Part shown: positions 42,795-51,744 of the stretch, in pieces
Numbering within the stretch: the first letter of the stretch is position 1
Layout of the letters: each line of letters opens with the position of its first letter
NCBI GenBank assembly: GCA_035293765.1
Contig: DATGMF010000084.1
Coordinates: 1-64,000 of the forward strand
Origin: DASRHT01 sp035293765
GTDB taxonomy: Bacteria; Chloroflexota; Ktedonobacteria; Ktedonobacterales; Ktedonobacteraceae
Reading direction: 5' to 3'
Length of the DNA stretch: 64,000 nucleotides
Program-made: the position numbers and the translations under genes
Notes under the pieces: model-generated
Told to the model about the DNA's origin: nothing
The model's database searches: none
Seen by the model: only the letters and a program-made list of their open reading frames with translations

Positions 42795-43775
42795 ATGGTT
42801 GATGGTCTAAGAGTGATCAGCACATATCCCTTTTCCTCTACATCGCAGGAAATGCTGAGCGAAGCTGCTGGTGCGGCAATACTCTGTATCACCAATACAG
42901 AAGAGTTTTTAAGCAAGTTGCGAGAGGCTGAAGTTCTCTGCTCCTACTGGGTGCCAAACAACTGGCGCGAGCTGGCTCCCAACCTGCGCTGGCTCCAGGG
43001 CTCCGGTGCGGGCGTTGATGGGTTTACCGCAACCGGGATTCTCGATCCTGATAGTAAAGTCATTGTGACAACGGCGGTGGGTATTCATGCTACTTCGATT
43101 GGCGAGTACGTTTTTGGCAGCATGCTGATGTTTAACCGGACATGGCCTGAGATGGTGCGTTTGCAGGACCGTCACATCTGGCCGCGCAGCGCAAACTGGT
43201 ATAAACTGGGCGGGCGTGAACTGGTGGATCAGACGCTAGGAATCATCGGGCTGGGCAGTATTGGGCGACGTATTGCGCAACTGGGGAAAGCGTTTGGCAT
43301 GCATGTGCTGGCGACGCGGCGCTCGGCAACCGGTAACGAGGTAGATCCTGACGTGGACCGCTTCTGTCCAATGGATAGGCTGCATGACATGTTGCGCCAG
43401 AGCGACTATGTGGTGATCGCGGTTCCTTTGACGCGGGAGACAGAAAAGCTGATCGGGGAGGCCGAATTGCGCGCAATGCAGCCCCATACCTATCTGGTCA
43501 ATATTGCGCGTGGACGTGTGATTGATGAAGCGACGCTGGTACGGGCGTTAAAAGAGGGGTGGATCGCCGGAGCCGGACTGGACGTCACTGAAGAGGAGCC
43601 TTTGCCCGCCGACAGCCCTTTGTACTCCATGTCAAACGTCATCTTAACCCCACATATTTCCGGGGTAAGCGTCCACTACGATAAGCGTCTGGCAGCCCTC
43701 TTTGCTGACAACCTGCGGCGCTATCGTGCCGGGGAGCCGCTGCTCAATCTGTATGATCCAGCTCGTGGATATTAG
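42795..43775 (+). CDS. D-isomer-specific 2-hydroxyacid dehydrogenase
   Basis: A 326-residue NAD(P)-dependent enzyme. The nucleotide-binding LGIIGLGSIGRRIA and the catalytic Arg (NIARGRVIDE), Glu (TEEEPLP) and His (LTPHISG) are present. The substrate is not identifiable from the sequence; the closest types are glyoxylate/hydroxypyruvate or phosphoglycerate reductases lacking an ACT domain. AAGGAG lies 10 nt upstream of the ATG. DUF3090 follows 32 bp on. Confidence 0.9.
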   Translation: MVDGLRVISTYPFSSTSQEMLSEAAGAAILCITNTEEFLSKLREAEVLCSYWVPNNWRELAPNLRWLQGSGAGVDGFTATGILDPDSKVIVTTAVGIHATSIGEYVFGSMLMFNRTWPEMVRLQDRHIWPRSANWYKLGGRELVDQTLGIIGLGSIGRRIAQLGKAFGMHVLATRRSATGNEVDPDVDRFCPMDRLHDMLRQSDYVVIAVPLTRETEKLIGEAELRAMQPHTYLVNIARGRVIDEATLVRALKEGWIAGAGLDVTEEEPLPADSPLYSMSNVILTPHISGVSVHYDKRLAALFADNLRRYRAGEPLLNLYDPARGY

Positions 43776-43807
43776 GAGCGTTGTAGAAGAGAGTTGAGAG
43801 GTAAGCA

Positions 43808-44410
43808 ATGAGTAGAGATTTAGGCCATATACGTGTTCTGGGCGCTGACGCCGTGGGTCAGCCAGGTCAACGCCGCTTCCGTCTCTTTGTGCAAACTGCC
43901 AGGGATGCAGCCATCATGTGGATGGAGAAGGAGCAGTTGAGCAATCTATCGGTGATGATAGATCGTATTCTAGCGCAGGTGACTGAAGGGCAGGTATTGC
44001 GCGTAGAAGCGAGAGCGGACGCAGGCAATGAGCCTGTACCGATGCCTCTCGACTTTCCCGGGTCGCCGGGCCATGAGTTCCAGGTCGGGCAGATGAAACT
44101 GAGCTTCGACGAGCGCGATGGCATGTTTGGTCTGGAGGTGACGCCGCTCGGGATCATCATGAGTCAGGGCATGGAGCCTCAGTTAGTGATGCGCGAGGAA
44201 GATGCGATCTCATTCACATTTACTCAACAGGATGCGCGGCAACTCGCCAGCTCGATCACGACAGTGGTAATGTCTGGTCGCCCCGTCTGTCCCCTGTGCC
44301 GTACTCCCCTTGATGGCGGGCCGCATGCCTGCGTCAAGCAGAATGGTCACAGAGAGATTTTGCATATTGAAGAGAGGGAAGACGAGGAGGAGGATGAAGA
44401 CGAGGAATGA
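43808..44410 (+). CDS. DUF3090 family protein
   Basis: A 200-residue soluble protein. The FRLFVQTARDAAIMWMEKEQL start, the GHEFQVGQMKLSFDE middle and the C-terminal zinc-binding CPLCRTPLDGGPHACVKQNGH match DUF3090, known mainly from Actinobacteria and Chloroflexota, where it often lies next to a histidine-phosphatase gene. The end is an acidic tail (EEREDEEEDEDEE). Function unknown. Confidence 0.88.
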   Translation: MSRDLGHIRVLGADAVGQPGQRRFRLFVQTARDAAIMWMEKEQLSNLSVMIDRILAQVTEGQVLRVEARADAGNEPVPMPLDFPGSPGHEFQVGQMKLSFDERDGMFGLEVTPLGIIMSQGMEPQLVMREEDAISFTFTQQDARQLASSITTVVMSGRPVCPLCRTPLDGGPHACVKQNGHREILHIEEREDEEEDEDEE

Positions 44411-44445
44411 GAAGAGCGCGAGCCTTCGCGCCCCTCTTTCCCTAG

Positions 44446-44856
44446 TCAATCAATGCATAAGTATTTGTTTGCTTTCTGAAGGTAAGTCTCCTCATTGGCT
44501 TCAATCATGAGCTTATGGAGCGCCACAACATCGGCATCAGGTAAGCATTCGACCGGTTGCAAGCAGAGCCGCATAACGGCGTGACCGTTTTCTATTACCT
44601 GGACATATCCCTTCGCCCGGGGGACACGATATACACGTTGAGGTTCGGTGGGGCTGGGTATTTCCAGGTAGCCTCGCCAGCTCAATTGACAAAATTGCTC
44701 TGGTGTCAGTATATCGCGTAGCAGGTCCGCGGCACGCCTCTCTGCGCGCGACCATCCCTTAAAGTATGGTTGAAAGATTAACCATACCATCGGTAAGATT
44801 GCAAGCAGAATGACAATCCAACACAGGGCGGTGAGCACCTGAGAGACCAGATTCAT
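44446..44856 (-). CDS. Single-pass membrane protein of unknown function
   Basis: A 136-residue protein with one N-terminal helix (VLTALCWIVILLAILPMVWLIF) and a soluble domain of about 100 residues beginning RAERRAADLLRDILTPEQFCQL. No family recognised. It overlaps the upstream 81-residue gene by 4 bp (ATGA), so the two are translationally coupled. Confidence 0.65.
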   Translation of the reverse strand: MNLVSQVLTALCWIVILLAILPMVWLIFQPYFKGWSRAERRAADLLRDILTPEQFCQLSWRGYLEIPSPTEPQRVYRVPRAKGYVQVIENGHAVMRLCLQPVECLPDADVVALHKLMIEANEETYLQKANKYLCID

Positions 44857-45098
44857 CCGCCAACGACTCGCGGGACCATCACTATCTGTTCTGCGGTAGC
44901 GTCAAACTGGTCGATGCGCTGTATGGGTTTCCCAGGGTCAATTCGGAAGGCCGTAGCACCTTTAGAGCGTTCCTGGGCGAAGATCCTCTCTGCTTCCCGC
45001 ACGGCTGCAACCGCTTCGGGATCGCCCGCCAGAACTTTCTGCTCTTCCCAGGTAATACGGTCATCGCCGCGCCGTGACATTACCCGTAACATTCCCAC
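44853..45098 (-). CDS. Small protein of unknown function
   Basis: An 81-residue soluble protein. GTG 45098 is chosen because AAGGAGG lies 7 nt upstream. Rich in charged residues (ITWEEQKVLAGDPEAVAAVR, EAERIFAQERSKG). No family recognised. Coupled to the following membrane protein gene. Confidence 0.6.
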   Translation of the reverse strand: MGMLRVMSRRGDDRITWEEQKVLAGDPEAVAAVREAERIFAQERSKGATAFRIDPGKPIQRIDQFDATAEQIVMVPRVVGG

Positions 45099-45492
45099 TG
45101 TCGTTCCTCCTTCGTAAGTCTACGCCAATTTCGCATGGCTATTTACGATGAACAATCTCAGGGCTTCCGCCTGGTTGCCCCTTGTAACAAAACGAACTAC
45201 ATGGAACAGGTGAGCGGACATCGATTAGAATGCCTCTATGTAATAGCACGTATCGCTCTGATAGAACGTTTCTCGAATCTCCCTACGCCTGTGCGCGAAG
45301 TGGAGTATGGCGCGTCCAGGTACTTCCGCTCCGCGTTCTGTAGGGGCAGGGCTTGCCCCTGCCCCTACAGAACGCCAGCAGCGTTGGAACGCGGAACATT
45401 TCAAGGTACAAGCAGTAATAGGTTGAACTCGATCTATTATTACTATTGTACGTGACTGCGCCAGGATAGTCAATGCTTATGCTCTATCCAAA
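45099..45492. other. Gene-free stretch with an 18-bp palindrome
   Basis: About 390 bp. It holds a hairpin with perfect 18-bp arms at 45334-45351 and 45357-45374 around a 5-nt loop, flanked by looser inverted segments (CCGCGTTC and GAACGCGG). An open frame at 45135-45455 crosses the palindrome and has no start signal; it is not taken as a gene. Confidence 0.6.
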
Positions 45493-46338
45493 TCAACTTG
45501 CCGTTACCACCGAGACTGCTGCGGTGCCTGGTCCGGTGTGGGTTCCCAGTACTCCTCCCAGTTTATAGATCGGAATCTCACCGGAGTAGGTTGCCTTTAA
45601 GGCCTGGGCGAGCTGCTGACCGACTTCGTCGCTCGCTTCAGCAATGGCGATGTACTCGATGGGCTCCATCTCGCCGACCAGTTGCGCCAGGCGTACATAG
45701 GCTTTGTTGCGCGTGCGAGGCTGCTCCAGTGGAATAACCTCGCCGTCCTTCAACGAAATAATTGGCTTGAAGCTCAGCATATTCCCCAGCAACGCTTTGG
45801 CTCCCCCAATGCGCCCTCCGCGCTTGACGTACTCCAGCGTATCCAGCACTGCCAGGATGCGGGTGCGCGCGAGTTGATCGAGGAGGTGCGCTTTGATTTC
45901 TTCGAGGCCCGCCCCGCTTTGCGCTTTCCTGGCGGCCTCCATCACCGGATATGACATGCCGACGCTGATGCTTTGAGAATCTACAATCTCAATGGGGATC
46001 TTCTTCAGGTTCTCGGGGAGCGCGTCACGGGCCGTACAGGCCGACTGGTATGTGCCGCTCAGTTTTGAGGAAAGGTGGACTGAGAGGATGGCATCGGCTC
46101 CCTCGTTGATCAGGCGAGTAAAAGCTTCATCGAATGCCGCTGGCGACGGCTGCGATGTTCTTGGTAAATCCTTACTTTCCTGCAACTTTTTGTAGAAAGC
46201 GGCGTTATCCAGTTCGATGTTATCAAGATAGGCGTCATCCCCGAAAAAAACGGTGAGCGGGACTATCGTGATGTTGAGGGCTTCCGCCTGGGCCACAGAG
46301 ATATCTGCGGTGCTATCGGTGACAATACGAACGACCAT
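45493..46338 (-). CDS. DegV family fatty-acid-binding protein (FakB type)
   Basis: A 281-residue DegV protein. VTDSTADIS at the N-terminus and HLSSKLSGTYQSA near residue 84 are the family's lipid-binding motifs. In firmicutes these proteins (FakB) present fatty acids to the kinase FakA, whose homologue is the next gene upstream, so this pair likely activates exogenous fatty acids as acyl phosphates. AGGAGG precedes the ATG. Confidence 0.92.
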   Translation of the reverse strand: MVVRIVTDSTADISVAQAEALNITIVPLTVFFGDDAYLDNIELDNAAFYKKLQESKDLPRTSQPSPAAFDEAFTRLINEGADAILSVHLSSKLSGTYQSACTARDALPENLKKIPIEIVDSQSISVGMSYPVMEAARKAQSGAGLEEIKAHLLDQLARTRILAVLDTLEYVKRGGRIGGAKALLGNMLSFKPIISLKDGEVIPLEQPRTRNKAYVRLAQLVGEMEPIEYIAIAEASDEVGQQLAQALKATYSGEIPIYKLGGVLGTHTGPGTAAVSVVTAS

Positions 46339-46418
46339 AGGGCCTCCTGATGATAGAAAAATAATAAGGACAAAATAAGTGCGAAACGGTGGTGAGAAAA
46401 CGTCTGTACAGGGTAGCC

Positions 46419-48116
46419 TTACTCCGCTGAAATGATATAGGCATAGTAAGGTTGGCCTCCATCGACGACCTCAATTTCAAGATGAGAATGCCGCTCTTTG
46501 ATGGATTTCGCGGTCTGTCGCGCCTCTTCGTGCGTGACATTTTCTCCATAGTAGAGCGTCAGCAGCTCGTAATCGCCGATGTTCATCCGCTGCAAGGTGT
46601 CGTGAAGAACGCGCGTGATATCCTGGCCTGCGACGGCGAGATCGCCGTTGACGACTCCGATGAAATCGCCCTCGCGCACATGCACGCTCCCTATGTGTAC
46701 GGAGCGTACCGCCGTTGTGATTTCGGCGGTCTGGATATACTTGATCGCTTCGGTCATATGCTGACAATTGGTGGTGAAGTCGGCCTCGAAGTTGTAGCTG
46801 AGAAGGGCCGCAATGCCCTGGGGAAGCGTCTTGCTTGGAACGACATAGACCTCTTTTGGCGTCAGATCGACTACCTGCTGGGCGCTGAGGATCACATTAC
46901 TGTTATTTGGCAAAATGATTACCTGGCTGGTTGGCTGTGCATCAACGGCGGAGAGCAGCTCCTCGATGCTGGGATTCATGGACTGGCCGCCGGCGACAAT
47001 AGCGTTGACGTGAAGTCCCTGATAAACTTTCTCAAAGCCTGCGCCTGAGACGACGGCGATAGTGGCGATCTGCGTTACTGGCGCTGTCTCCTGAACGGCT
47101 TCTGCGGCGTGTTCGGCCTCGCTCTCGGCGGCATAGGTAAGGCTCTGTTCTTGCAGGTTTTCGATATTGATATCGAGCAGGCTGCCCAGGCTCACGCCAT
47201 AGTCAAGGATTTTGCCAGGGGTCAGGGTATGAGTATGAACCTTCAGCATTTTCTCGTCGCCTGCTACAACGGTAGAAACGCCACCCATATCAATGATCGT
47301 CTGACGAATGGTTTCAACGTCGAGCTTCTCTCCCCGCAGCAAGAAAACAACCTCGTAACCAAACTCTTCTTCGATAGTGACGCGGCCCTTCATGGTGCGA
47401 GCTTCTGGCTCTTTTGGCACTTTGACGATATTTTCAGTGGGGGAAGGCGCTGCGTTGGCTTCGCCGCGAATGTAGCGCAAGATGCCCTCTAACAGCGTGC
47501 AAAAACCCTGGCCGCCGGCATCCACCACGCCTGCTTGTTTAAGCAAAGGCAGCAATTCGGGGGTGCGCGCTACTGCTCGCCGGGCCGCTGCGACAACCTC
47601 TTGCATTTGTGCGACAAGGTCATCTCCTTTCTCGGCGCTCTGCGTGGCTGCCTCAGCCGCTTCTCGTACCACTGTGAGGATAGTGCCTTCTACCGGCTTA
47701 ATTACCGCGCGATAGGCCAGGCGAGAGGCTTCCTGTAGCGCGATGGCAAGATCCTGAGCAGTGAAGGTTGACTTCTTTTCCAGGCCCGCCGCCAGGCCGC
47801 GCAGCGTCTGTGAGAGAATAACGCCAGAGTTGCCTCGTGCCCCCAACAAGGCATCATGAGCGATTTTCGATGCAATGACCGTGGCGGAAGTTTCGTTGCT
47901 GGTGGCGATGTTGCGAATGGCAGATTTCATCGTCGCCGACATATTTGAGCCTGTATCGCCATCGGGTACGGGGAAAACATTCAGTGCATTGATCGCATCG
48001 CGATGTTCTTCTAACCACGCAGCGCCAGCCAGGATAGCTTTCTTCAGGTCCTGACCATCGAAGACGCTGATACGTCTGGCTCTGATGCGTATTCTGCGTG
48101 GTGATTGTTCCTGCAT
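46419..48116 (-). CDS. fakA: DAK2-domain fatty acid kinase (FakA/YloV family)
   Basis: A 565-residue protein. The N-terminal DhaL/DAK2 ATP-binding domain has NVFPVPDGDTGSNM and GARGNSGVILSQ; a middle domain and a C-terminal DegV-like domain (ILPNNSNVILSAQQVVDL) follow, the standard FakA layout. It phosphorylates fatty acids bound to FakB. Between an Asp23 gene (10 bp away) and degV, as in firmicutes. Confidence 0.93.
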   Translation of the reverse strand: MQEQSPRRIRIRARRISVFDGQDLKKAILAGAAWLEEHRDAINALNVFPVPDGDTGSNMSATMKSAIRNIATSNETSATVIASKIAHDALLGARGNSGVILSQTLRGLAAGLEKKSTFTAQDLAIALQEASRLAYRAVIKPVEGTILTVVREAAEAATQSAEKGDDLVAQMQEVVAAARRAVARTPELLPLLKQAGVVDAGGQGFCTLLEGILRYIRGEANAAPSPTENIVKVPKEPEARTMKGRVTIEEEFGYEVVFLLRGEKLDVETIRQTIIDMGGVSTVVAGDEKMLKVHTHTLTPGKILDYGVSLGSLLDINIENLQEQSLTYAAESEAEHAAEAVQETAPVTQIATIAVVSGAGFEKVYQGLHVNAIVAGGQSMNPSIEELLSAVDAQPTSQVIILPNNSNVILSAQQVVDLTPKEVYVVPSKTLPQGIAALLSYNFEADFTTNCQHMTEAIKYIQTAEITTAVRSVHIGSVHVREGDFIGVVNGDLAVAGQDITRVLHDTLQRMNIGDYELLTLYYGENVTHEEARQTAKSIKERHSHLEIEVVDGGQPYYAYIISAE

Positions 48117-48126
48117 AACGGCTCTG

Positions 48127-48537
48127 TTACCTTTTATCCTTTATTGCTTTCGCTGATTGTGCCGGCCCGTGCAGCAGTCCCTGGACATTGACATTGACCT
48201 GGGCAACCGGGATATCTAGCATCTTCTCTATCGAAAATTTGACGCTGCTCATGATGTTATTTGCGATTTCAGATATGCGCAACCCATACTCTAATGCGAC
48301 ATACACATCGACGATGAGCTGGTTGTTGATGGTATTTACCCGTATCCCTTGATTGCTCTGTTCGGGAGGAAGAATGACGGCTCGCCCATTCTGTAAGCGC
48401 GGGGCGGCAATGCCCAGCACGCCGTAGCACCCACTGGTGGCCTGGACTGCAATTGTATGAATAGCGTTGGGCAAAATCTCAATCTTACCAAGCGGGCGAG
48501 ATCCATCCTGTGGTTGAATAGCAGATGCTTTTGGCAT
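48127..48537 (-). CDS. Asp23/Gls24 family protein
   Basis: A 136-residue protein if ATG 48537 is used; a TTG at 48561 is possible. The domain IEILPNAIHTIAVQATSGCYGVLGIA and VDVYVALEYGLRISEIANNIMSSVKFSIEKM match the Asp23/Gls24 alkaline-shock family, which often accompanies fakA. Cytoplasmic or membrane-linked through a partner. AGAGAG is the only nearby ribosome-binding element. Confidence 0.88.
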   Translation of the reverse strand: MPKASAIQPQDGSRPLGKIEILPNAIHTIAVQATSGCYGVLGIAAPRLQNGRAVILPPEQSNQGIRVNTINNQLIVDVYVALEYGLRISEIANNIMSSVKFSIEKMLDIPVAQVNVNVQGLLHGPAQSAKAIKDKR

Positions 48538-48742
48538 ACGCACATATCTCTCTCTTGCCAAAATTCTTGATATCGGTTATACTCGCTTAACGTGTTCGGG
48601 TTTCCCAGATCGGTTCGCGAGTTTTACTGATGCAGTATACCAGAGGCTCCAGGGATAATCAAGTAAACATAGCGGAGCCTGGATACAAACTACTCTGGAA
48701 GGTCCAGAGAGAATCCATTGAGATTTTAGGGAGGAAGTTGAT

Positions 48743-48940
48743 ATGCCAGCAGGCCGTTGTGATATATGCGAGCGCAAGCCGATGTATGGCAATAATGTAC
48801 CACATTCTCAGCATCGCACGCGCCGTCGCTTTGTGCTCAATGTGCAGCGTCGTCGCATTGAAGTGAATGGCAGGCCCCGCACCGTCAATATCTGTACGCG
48901 TTGTCTGCGCACTATGAGCAAGCTGCCCAGGACCCGCTAG
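48743..48940 (+). CDS. rpmB: 50S ribosomal protein L28
   Basis: A 65-residue L28. MPAGRCDICERKPMYGNNV and RRFVLNVQRRRI match the family; four cysteines (two near the start, two in ICTRCLR) form a zinc ribbon, so this is the zinc-binding form. GGGAGGA lies 9 nt upstream. The gene is divergent from the asp23-fakA group, its usual neighbours. Confidence 0.96.
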   Translation: MPAGRCDICERKPMYGNNVPHSQHRTRRRFVLNVQRRRIEVNGRPRTVNICTRCLRTMSKLPRTR

Positions 48941-48972
48941 CCTCGGCCATGCCATTCTGTGCCAGTGGGGAT

Positions 48973-49042
48973 AGGATACCCACAAGGGGTACTTTACTTG
49001 TTGCTAGATGGAGTGCTCCTTGTGGGTATCCTGTTGCTTTTT
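48973..49042. terminator. Bidirectional terminator between rpmB and rlmN
   Basis: Perfect 15-bp arms AGGATACCCACAAGG (48973-48987) and CCTTGTGGGTATCCT (49018-49032) with a 30-nt loop; GTTGCTTTTT follows for the plus strand. The genes on either side converge on it. Confidence 0.7.
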
Positions 49043-49063
49043 GAGATTTATCCGGCATGATAA

Positions 49064-50233
49064 TTAGACAGTGACGGTTGGCACTGCCGTTTTGCGCTGC
49101 TTTTCAAAACGCGTACGCAACTGCCCGCATGCGGCAGCGATATCGTCGCCGCGTTCGGCTCGCACGCTATTGCTGACTCCGTATTCGAACAGAACATTGC
49201 GAAACGCACGTATAGCCTCAGGGCCGGGAAGACGATAGGCAGCGGAGGTTGCATTGACCGGAATGCAGTTGACGTGCGCGAATTGTTTGAGCGGCGCAAG
49301 CAGTTCCGCGAGTTGCCGCGCGTGCTCCGGTGTATCGTTGACATCCGACAGCAGGATATATTCAAATGTCACCTGCCGTCGTGTGGCTGCGATATAGTCC
49401 TGGCAGGCGGCAAGCAGCTCCTTTAGGGGATATTTCCGGTTGATGGGCATGGTCCGGCTGCGCGCCTCATCGGTGGGGGCGTGGAGCGAGATTGCCAGAT
49501 TGACCTGGAGCTGTTCCTGGCTGAGCTTGCGAATAGCGGGTACCAGCCCGACGGTGGAGACGGTCATATGCCTGGCTCCCAGGTTGAAGCCCTCTGGACT
49601 ATTCAGAATGCGCAAGGCTTGCAGCACGTTATTGTAGTTATGCAGCGGCTCGCCCATGCCCATTAAAACGATGTTGGTGATATGGTCGATGGGGTTACTC
49701 TCAGGGAGTCCGGCGGCCACCCAGGGCGCGGCCCGCAGTTCATGGGCAAAGTAGAGCACCTGGGCCACGATCTCACCTGCGCTCAAATGGCGATCAAAGC
49801 CCATCTGTCCGGTTGCGCAAAAGGTACAGCCGAAGGCGCAGCCAGCCTGGCTGGAGACGCAGACCGTTGCCCGCGCGCTGTTTTCCTTCAGCGGCGGATA
49901 GAGCATCAAGACCGATTCGATCAGCTTACCATCAGCCAGCTCCAGCAGGATTTTGCGCGTGCGATCATCTTTCGAGTGCAGCTCGTTCCTCACCACCATT
50001 GGTCCAATGCATGCCTCGGCTGCCAGTTTATCGCGTAACGACTGGGGCAGGTTGGTCATGGCGGCAAAGTCGGTCACAAGTTGCCGGTAGAGCCAGTTAT
50101 ACACCTGCCGGGCGCGAAAAGGTGCCTCCCCTCGCTCTTTCAGCCATTGCTGAAGCTGCGGCAAAGTGAATGCAAGTAGATCCGTTTTTTGATTCATTGT
50201 AGGTTGCGGTGTCGTTATTGTTGGTGTCATCAT
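49064..50233 (-). CDS. rlmN: 23S rRNA (adenine2503-C2)-methyltransferase
   Basis: A 389-residue radical-SAM enzyme that methylates A2503 of 23S rRNA and A37 of some tRNAs. The cluster-binding CAFGCTFCATGQ, the SSQAGC lead-in and the family C-terminus with two Cys are present. The ATG at 50233 overlaps the upstream stop by 4 bp, supporting this start; a second Met at 50197 is also possible. Confidence 0.96.
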   Translation of the reverse strand: MMTPTITTPQPTMNQKTDLLAFTLPQLQQWLKERGEAPFRARQVYNWLYRQLVTDFAAMTNLPQSLRDKLAAEACIGPMVVRNELHSKDDRTRKILLELADGKLIESVLMLYPPLKENSARATVCVSSQAGCAFGCTFCATGQMGFDRHLSAGEIVAQVLYFAHELRAAPWVAAGLPESNPIDHITNIVLMGMGEPLHNYNNVLQALRILNSPEGFNLGARHMTVSTVGLVPAIRKLSQEQLQVNLAISLHAPTDEARSRTMPINRKYPLKELLAACQDYIAATRRQVTFEYILLSDVNDTPEHARQLAELLAPLKQFAHVNCIPVNATSAAYRLPGPEAIRAFRNVLFEYGVSNSVRAERGDDIAAACGQLRTRFEKQRKTAVPTVTV

Positions 50234-50571
50234 CGACTTTCATTATAGCATGGATTTGCTGTGAGCGCACCATCTTTTTCCCCACCGTTTTCGTTTTGCA
50301 ACGCTCCCTTGATCTCACGAATTACCTGTCTTGCCTGCTTCTCTCCCGGTGCGCTACCGATTTTAACGATCAGCTCTCGTAGCGTTGCGGGGTCTGTAAT
50401 CTGTTCTGCTACTTGCCTGACCAGGAATCTGATCCGTGGAAAGCGTGCCTGCACAATCTCCAGCATCACCTGGCGCTGCTCCTCGCGATGGCGTCGGCCT
50501 TCTTCCGCCCTTATCTGCTCCTCAATCTCCTGATAGATCCAGGTATTACGTAACATATCGTAATTGCGCAT
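50230..50571 (-). CDS. Short Rpn/DUF4351-related protein
   Basis: A 113-residue protein. The start at 50571 has AGGAGGGAGT directly upstream. It consists of a charged helix (EEQIRAEEGRRHREEQRQ) and the C-terminal unit LEIVQARFPRI...ITDPATLRELIVKI seen also at the end of the divergent Rpn-type gene at 50791. It lacks the nuclease domain, so it may be a remnant or a stand-alone partner. Its stop overlaps rlmN by 4 bp. Confidence 0.65.
   Translation of the reverse strand: MRNYDMLRNTWIYQEIEEQIRAEEGRRHREEQRQVMLEIVQARFPRIRFLVRQVAEQITDPATLRELIVKIGSAPGEKQARQVIREIKGALQNENGGEKDGALTANPCYNESR
50231..50251 (-). promoter_or_regulatory. Extended -10 element at the rlmN start
   Basis: TGCTATAAT (minus strand, -10 at 50242-50247) lies only 8 bp before the rlmN ATG, inside the end of the upstream gene. 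Transcription from it would begin within a base or two of the ATG and give a leaderless rlmN message. Confidence 0.35.
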
Positions 50572-50790
50572 ACTCCCTCCTGATGCTATTTCCGCTCTAC
50601 CACTTCTATACCGCCCATTTTGAATAAAGCGGAAAATGTTGTAGATGGATGTTGCGAAGTAGTTGTAGTATGGGGAGGCAGGCAAGCGCGTAAGGAAAAA
50701 TGAGCTATCGCAGCTTCCCTTTATGCCTGTTATAATCCAGGTAGATAGGATCATGACCTTTTTGAAGTAATGTGGTTTTGGGGGATGCTA

Positions 50791-51744
50791 ATGGATTTTG
50801 AGCAACAAAAACAGCCTCAGTCTTATGATTCAAGCCTAAAAGCACTGGTGCAGCAACAGGCTTCTGATATTTTGCCTCTATTCTTACCAGGAGCCATTTA
50901 TGAGGAAACGCTGAACGTCGAGATCATCAGGCCGACAATGCGAGCGGATAAGGTCTACAAAGTGGGATACAGGGACAGGGAGCATATTCTGCATCTAGAG
51001 TTTGAGTCGGGTGCAGATAGCCATATGTGTTCTCGTTTGTTAGCCTACAATTCGATGCTTTACCTGGATCATCACCTGCCGGTAATCTCAATGATTATTT
51101 ATCCGTTTCGGACAAAAATGGCGGAATCCCCATTGCTCGTGATGAGCGGGGAAGAAGCTATTGTTACTTTCAACTTTTTGAAATTACCGTTATTTCTGCA
51201 GGATGCAGAATACTATGTACGTGAGCATGTATCATGCATGTATCCATTGCTGCCCACGATGCGCAATGTCGATCATAGACTGATGCAGCGGGTCATGGAT
51301 GAACTGAAAGAACTGTACAGGGATGACGAGGTGACTTTGGCTCAACAGTTGGTATGGATGGAGCTTTTACTGAAGCGGACGGATACTGTGCCAGTAAAAG
51401 AGAAAAAGAAAATCTGGAGGAGCATAAAAATGTACGATCCTTTATGGGAAGAACATCCCAAAGTGCGGCAGATACGAGCGGAAAGCAAAGCGGAGGGCAA
51501 AGCAGAAGGGAAAGCGGAGGGCAAAGCAGAAGGCATTGTTCAGGGAGAGCTTCTGGCGCTGCGAAGGCTGCTGGTGAACATTGTAAAGACGCGTTTCCCG
51601 GCATTGGTTGAAGTAGCGCAGAGGGAGGCCGGGCAGATTAAAGACCCTGAACTGTTGGATTTGTTGATACAAAAGATAGTTGCTACCCAGGATGAGCGTG
51701 CAGCTTGCTGGCTGCTAACTGTACGCGATTTTGAACGCTCATAG
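50791..51744 (+). CDS. Rpn-type PD-(D/E)XK nuclease-like protein
   Basis: A 317-residue protein of the Rpn/putative-transposase family, common in Ktedonobacteria. The start at 50791 has GGGGGATG upstream. The N-terminal nuclease fold has RADKVYKV and LHLEFESG as probable active-site strands, with Glu in place of the usual Lys. A linker of EGKA repeats (near residues 231-247) leads to the C-terminal unit NIVKTRFPALVEVA...IKDPELLDLLIQKI. E. coli relatives promote RecA-independent recombination; the role here is unknown. Confidence 0.78.
   Translation: MDFEQQKQPQSYDSSLKALVQQQASDILPLFLPGAIYEETLNVEIIRPTMRADKVYKVGYRDREHILHLEFESGADSHMCSRLLAYNSMLYLDHHLPVISMIIYPFRTKMAESPLLVMSGEEAIVTFNFLKLPLFLQDAEYYVREHVSCMYPLLPTMRNVDHRLMQRVMDELKELYRDDEVTLAQQLVWMELLLKRTDTVPVKEKKKIWRSIKMYDPLWEEHPKVRQIRAESKAEGKAEGKAEGKAEGIVQGELLALRRLLVNIVKTRFPALVEVAQREAGQIKDPELLDLLIQKIVATQDERAACWLLTVRDFERS

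Noticed and set aside
45135..45455. A 106-codon open frame on the plus strand
   Set aside because: It crosses the 18-bp palindrome, has no ribosome-binding site and reads like noncoding sequence.
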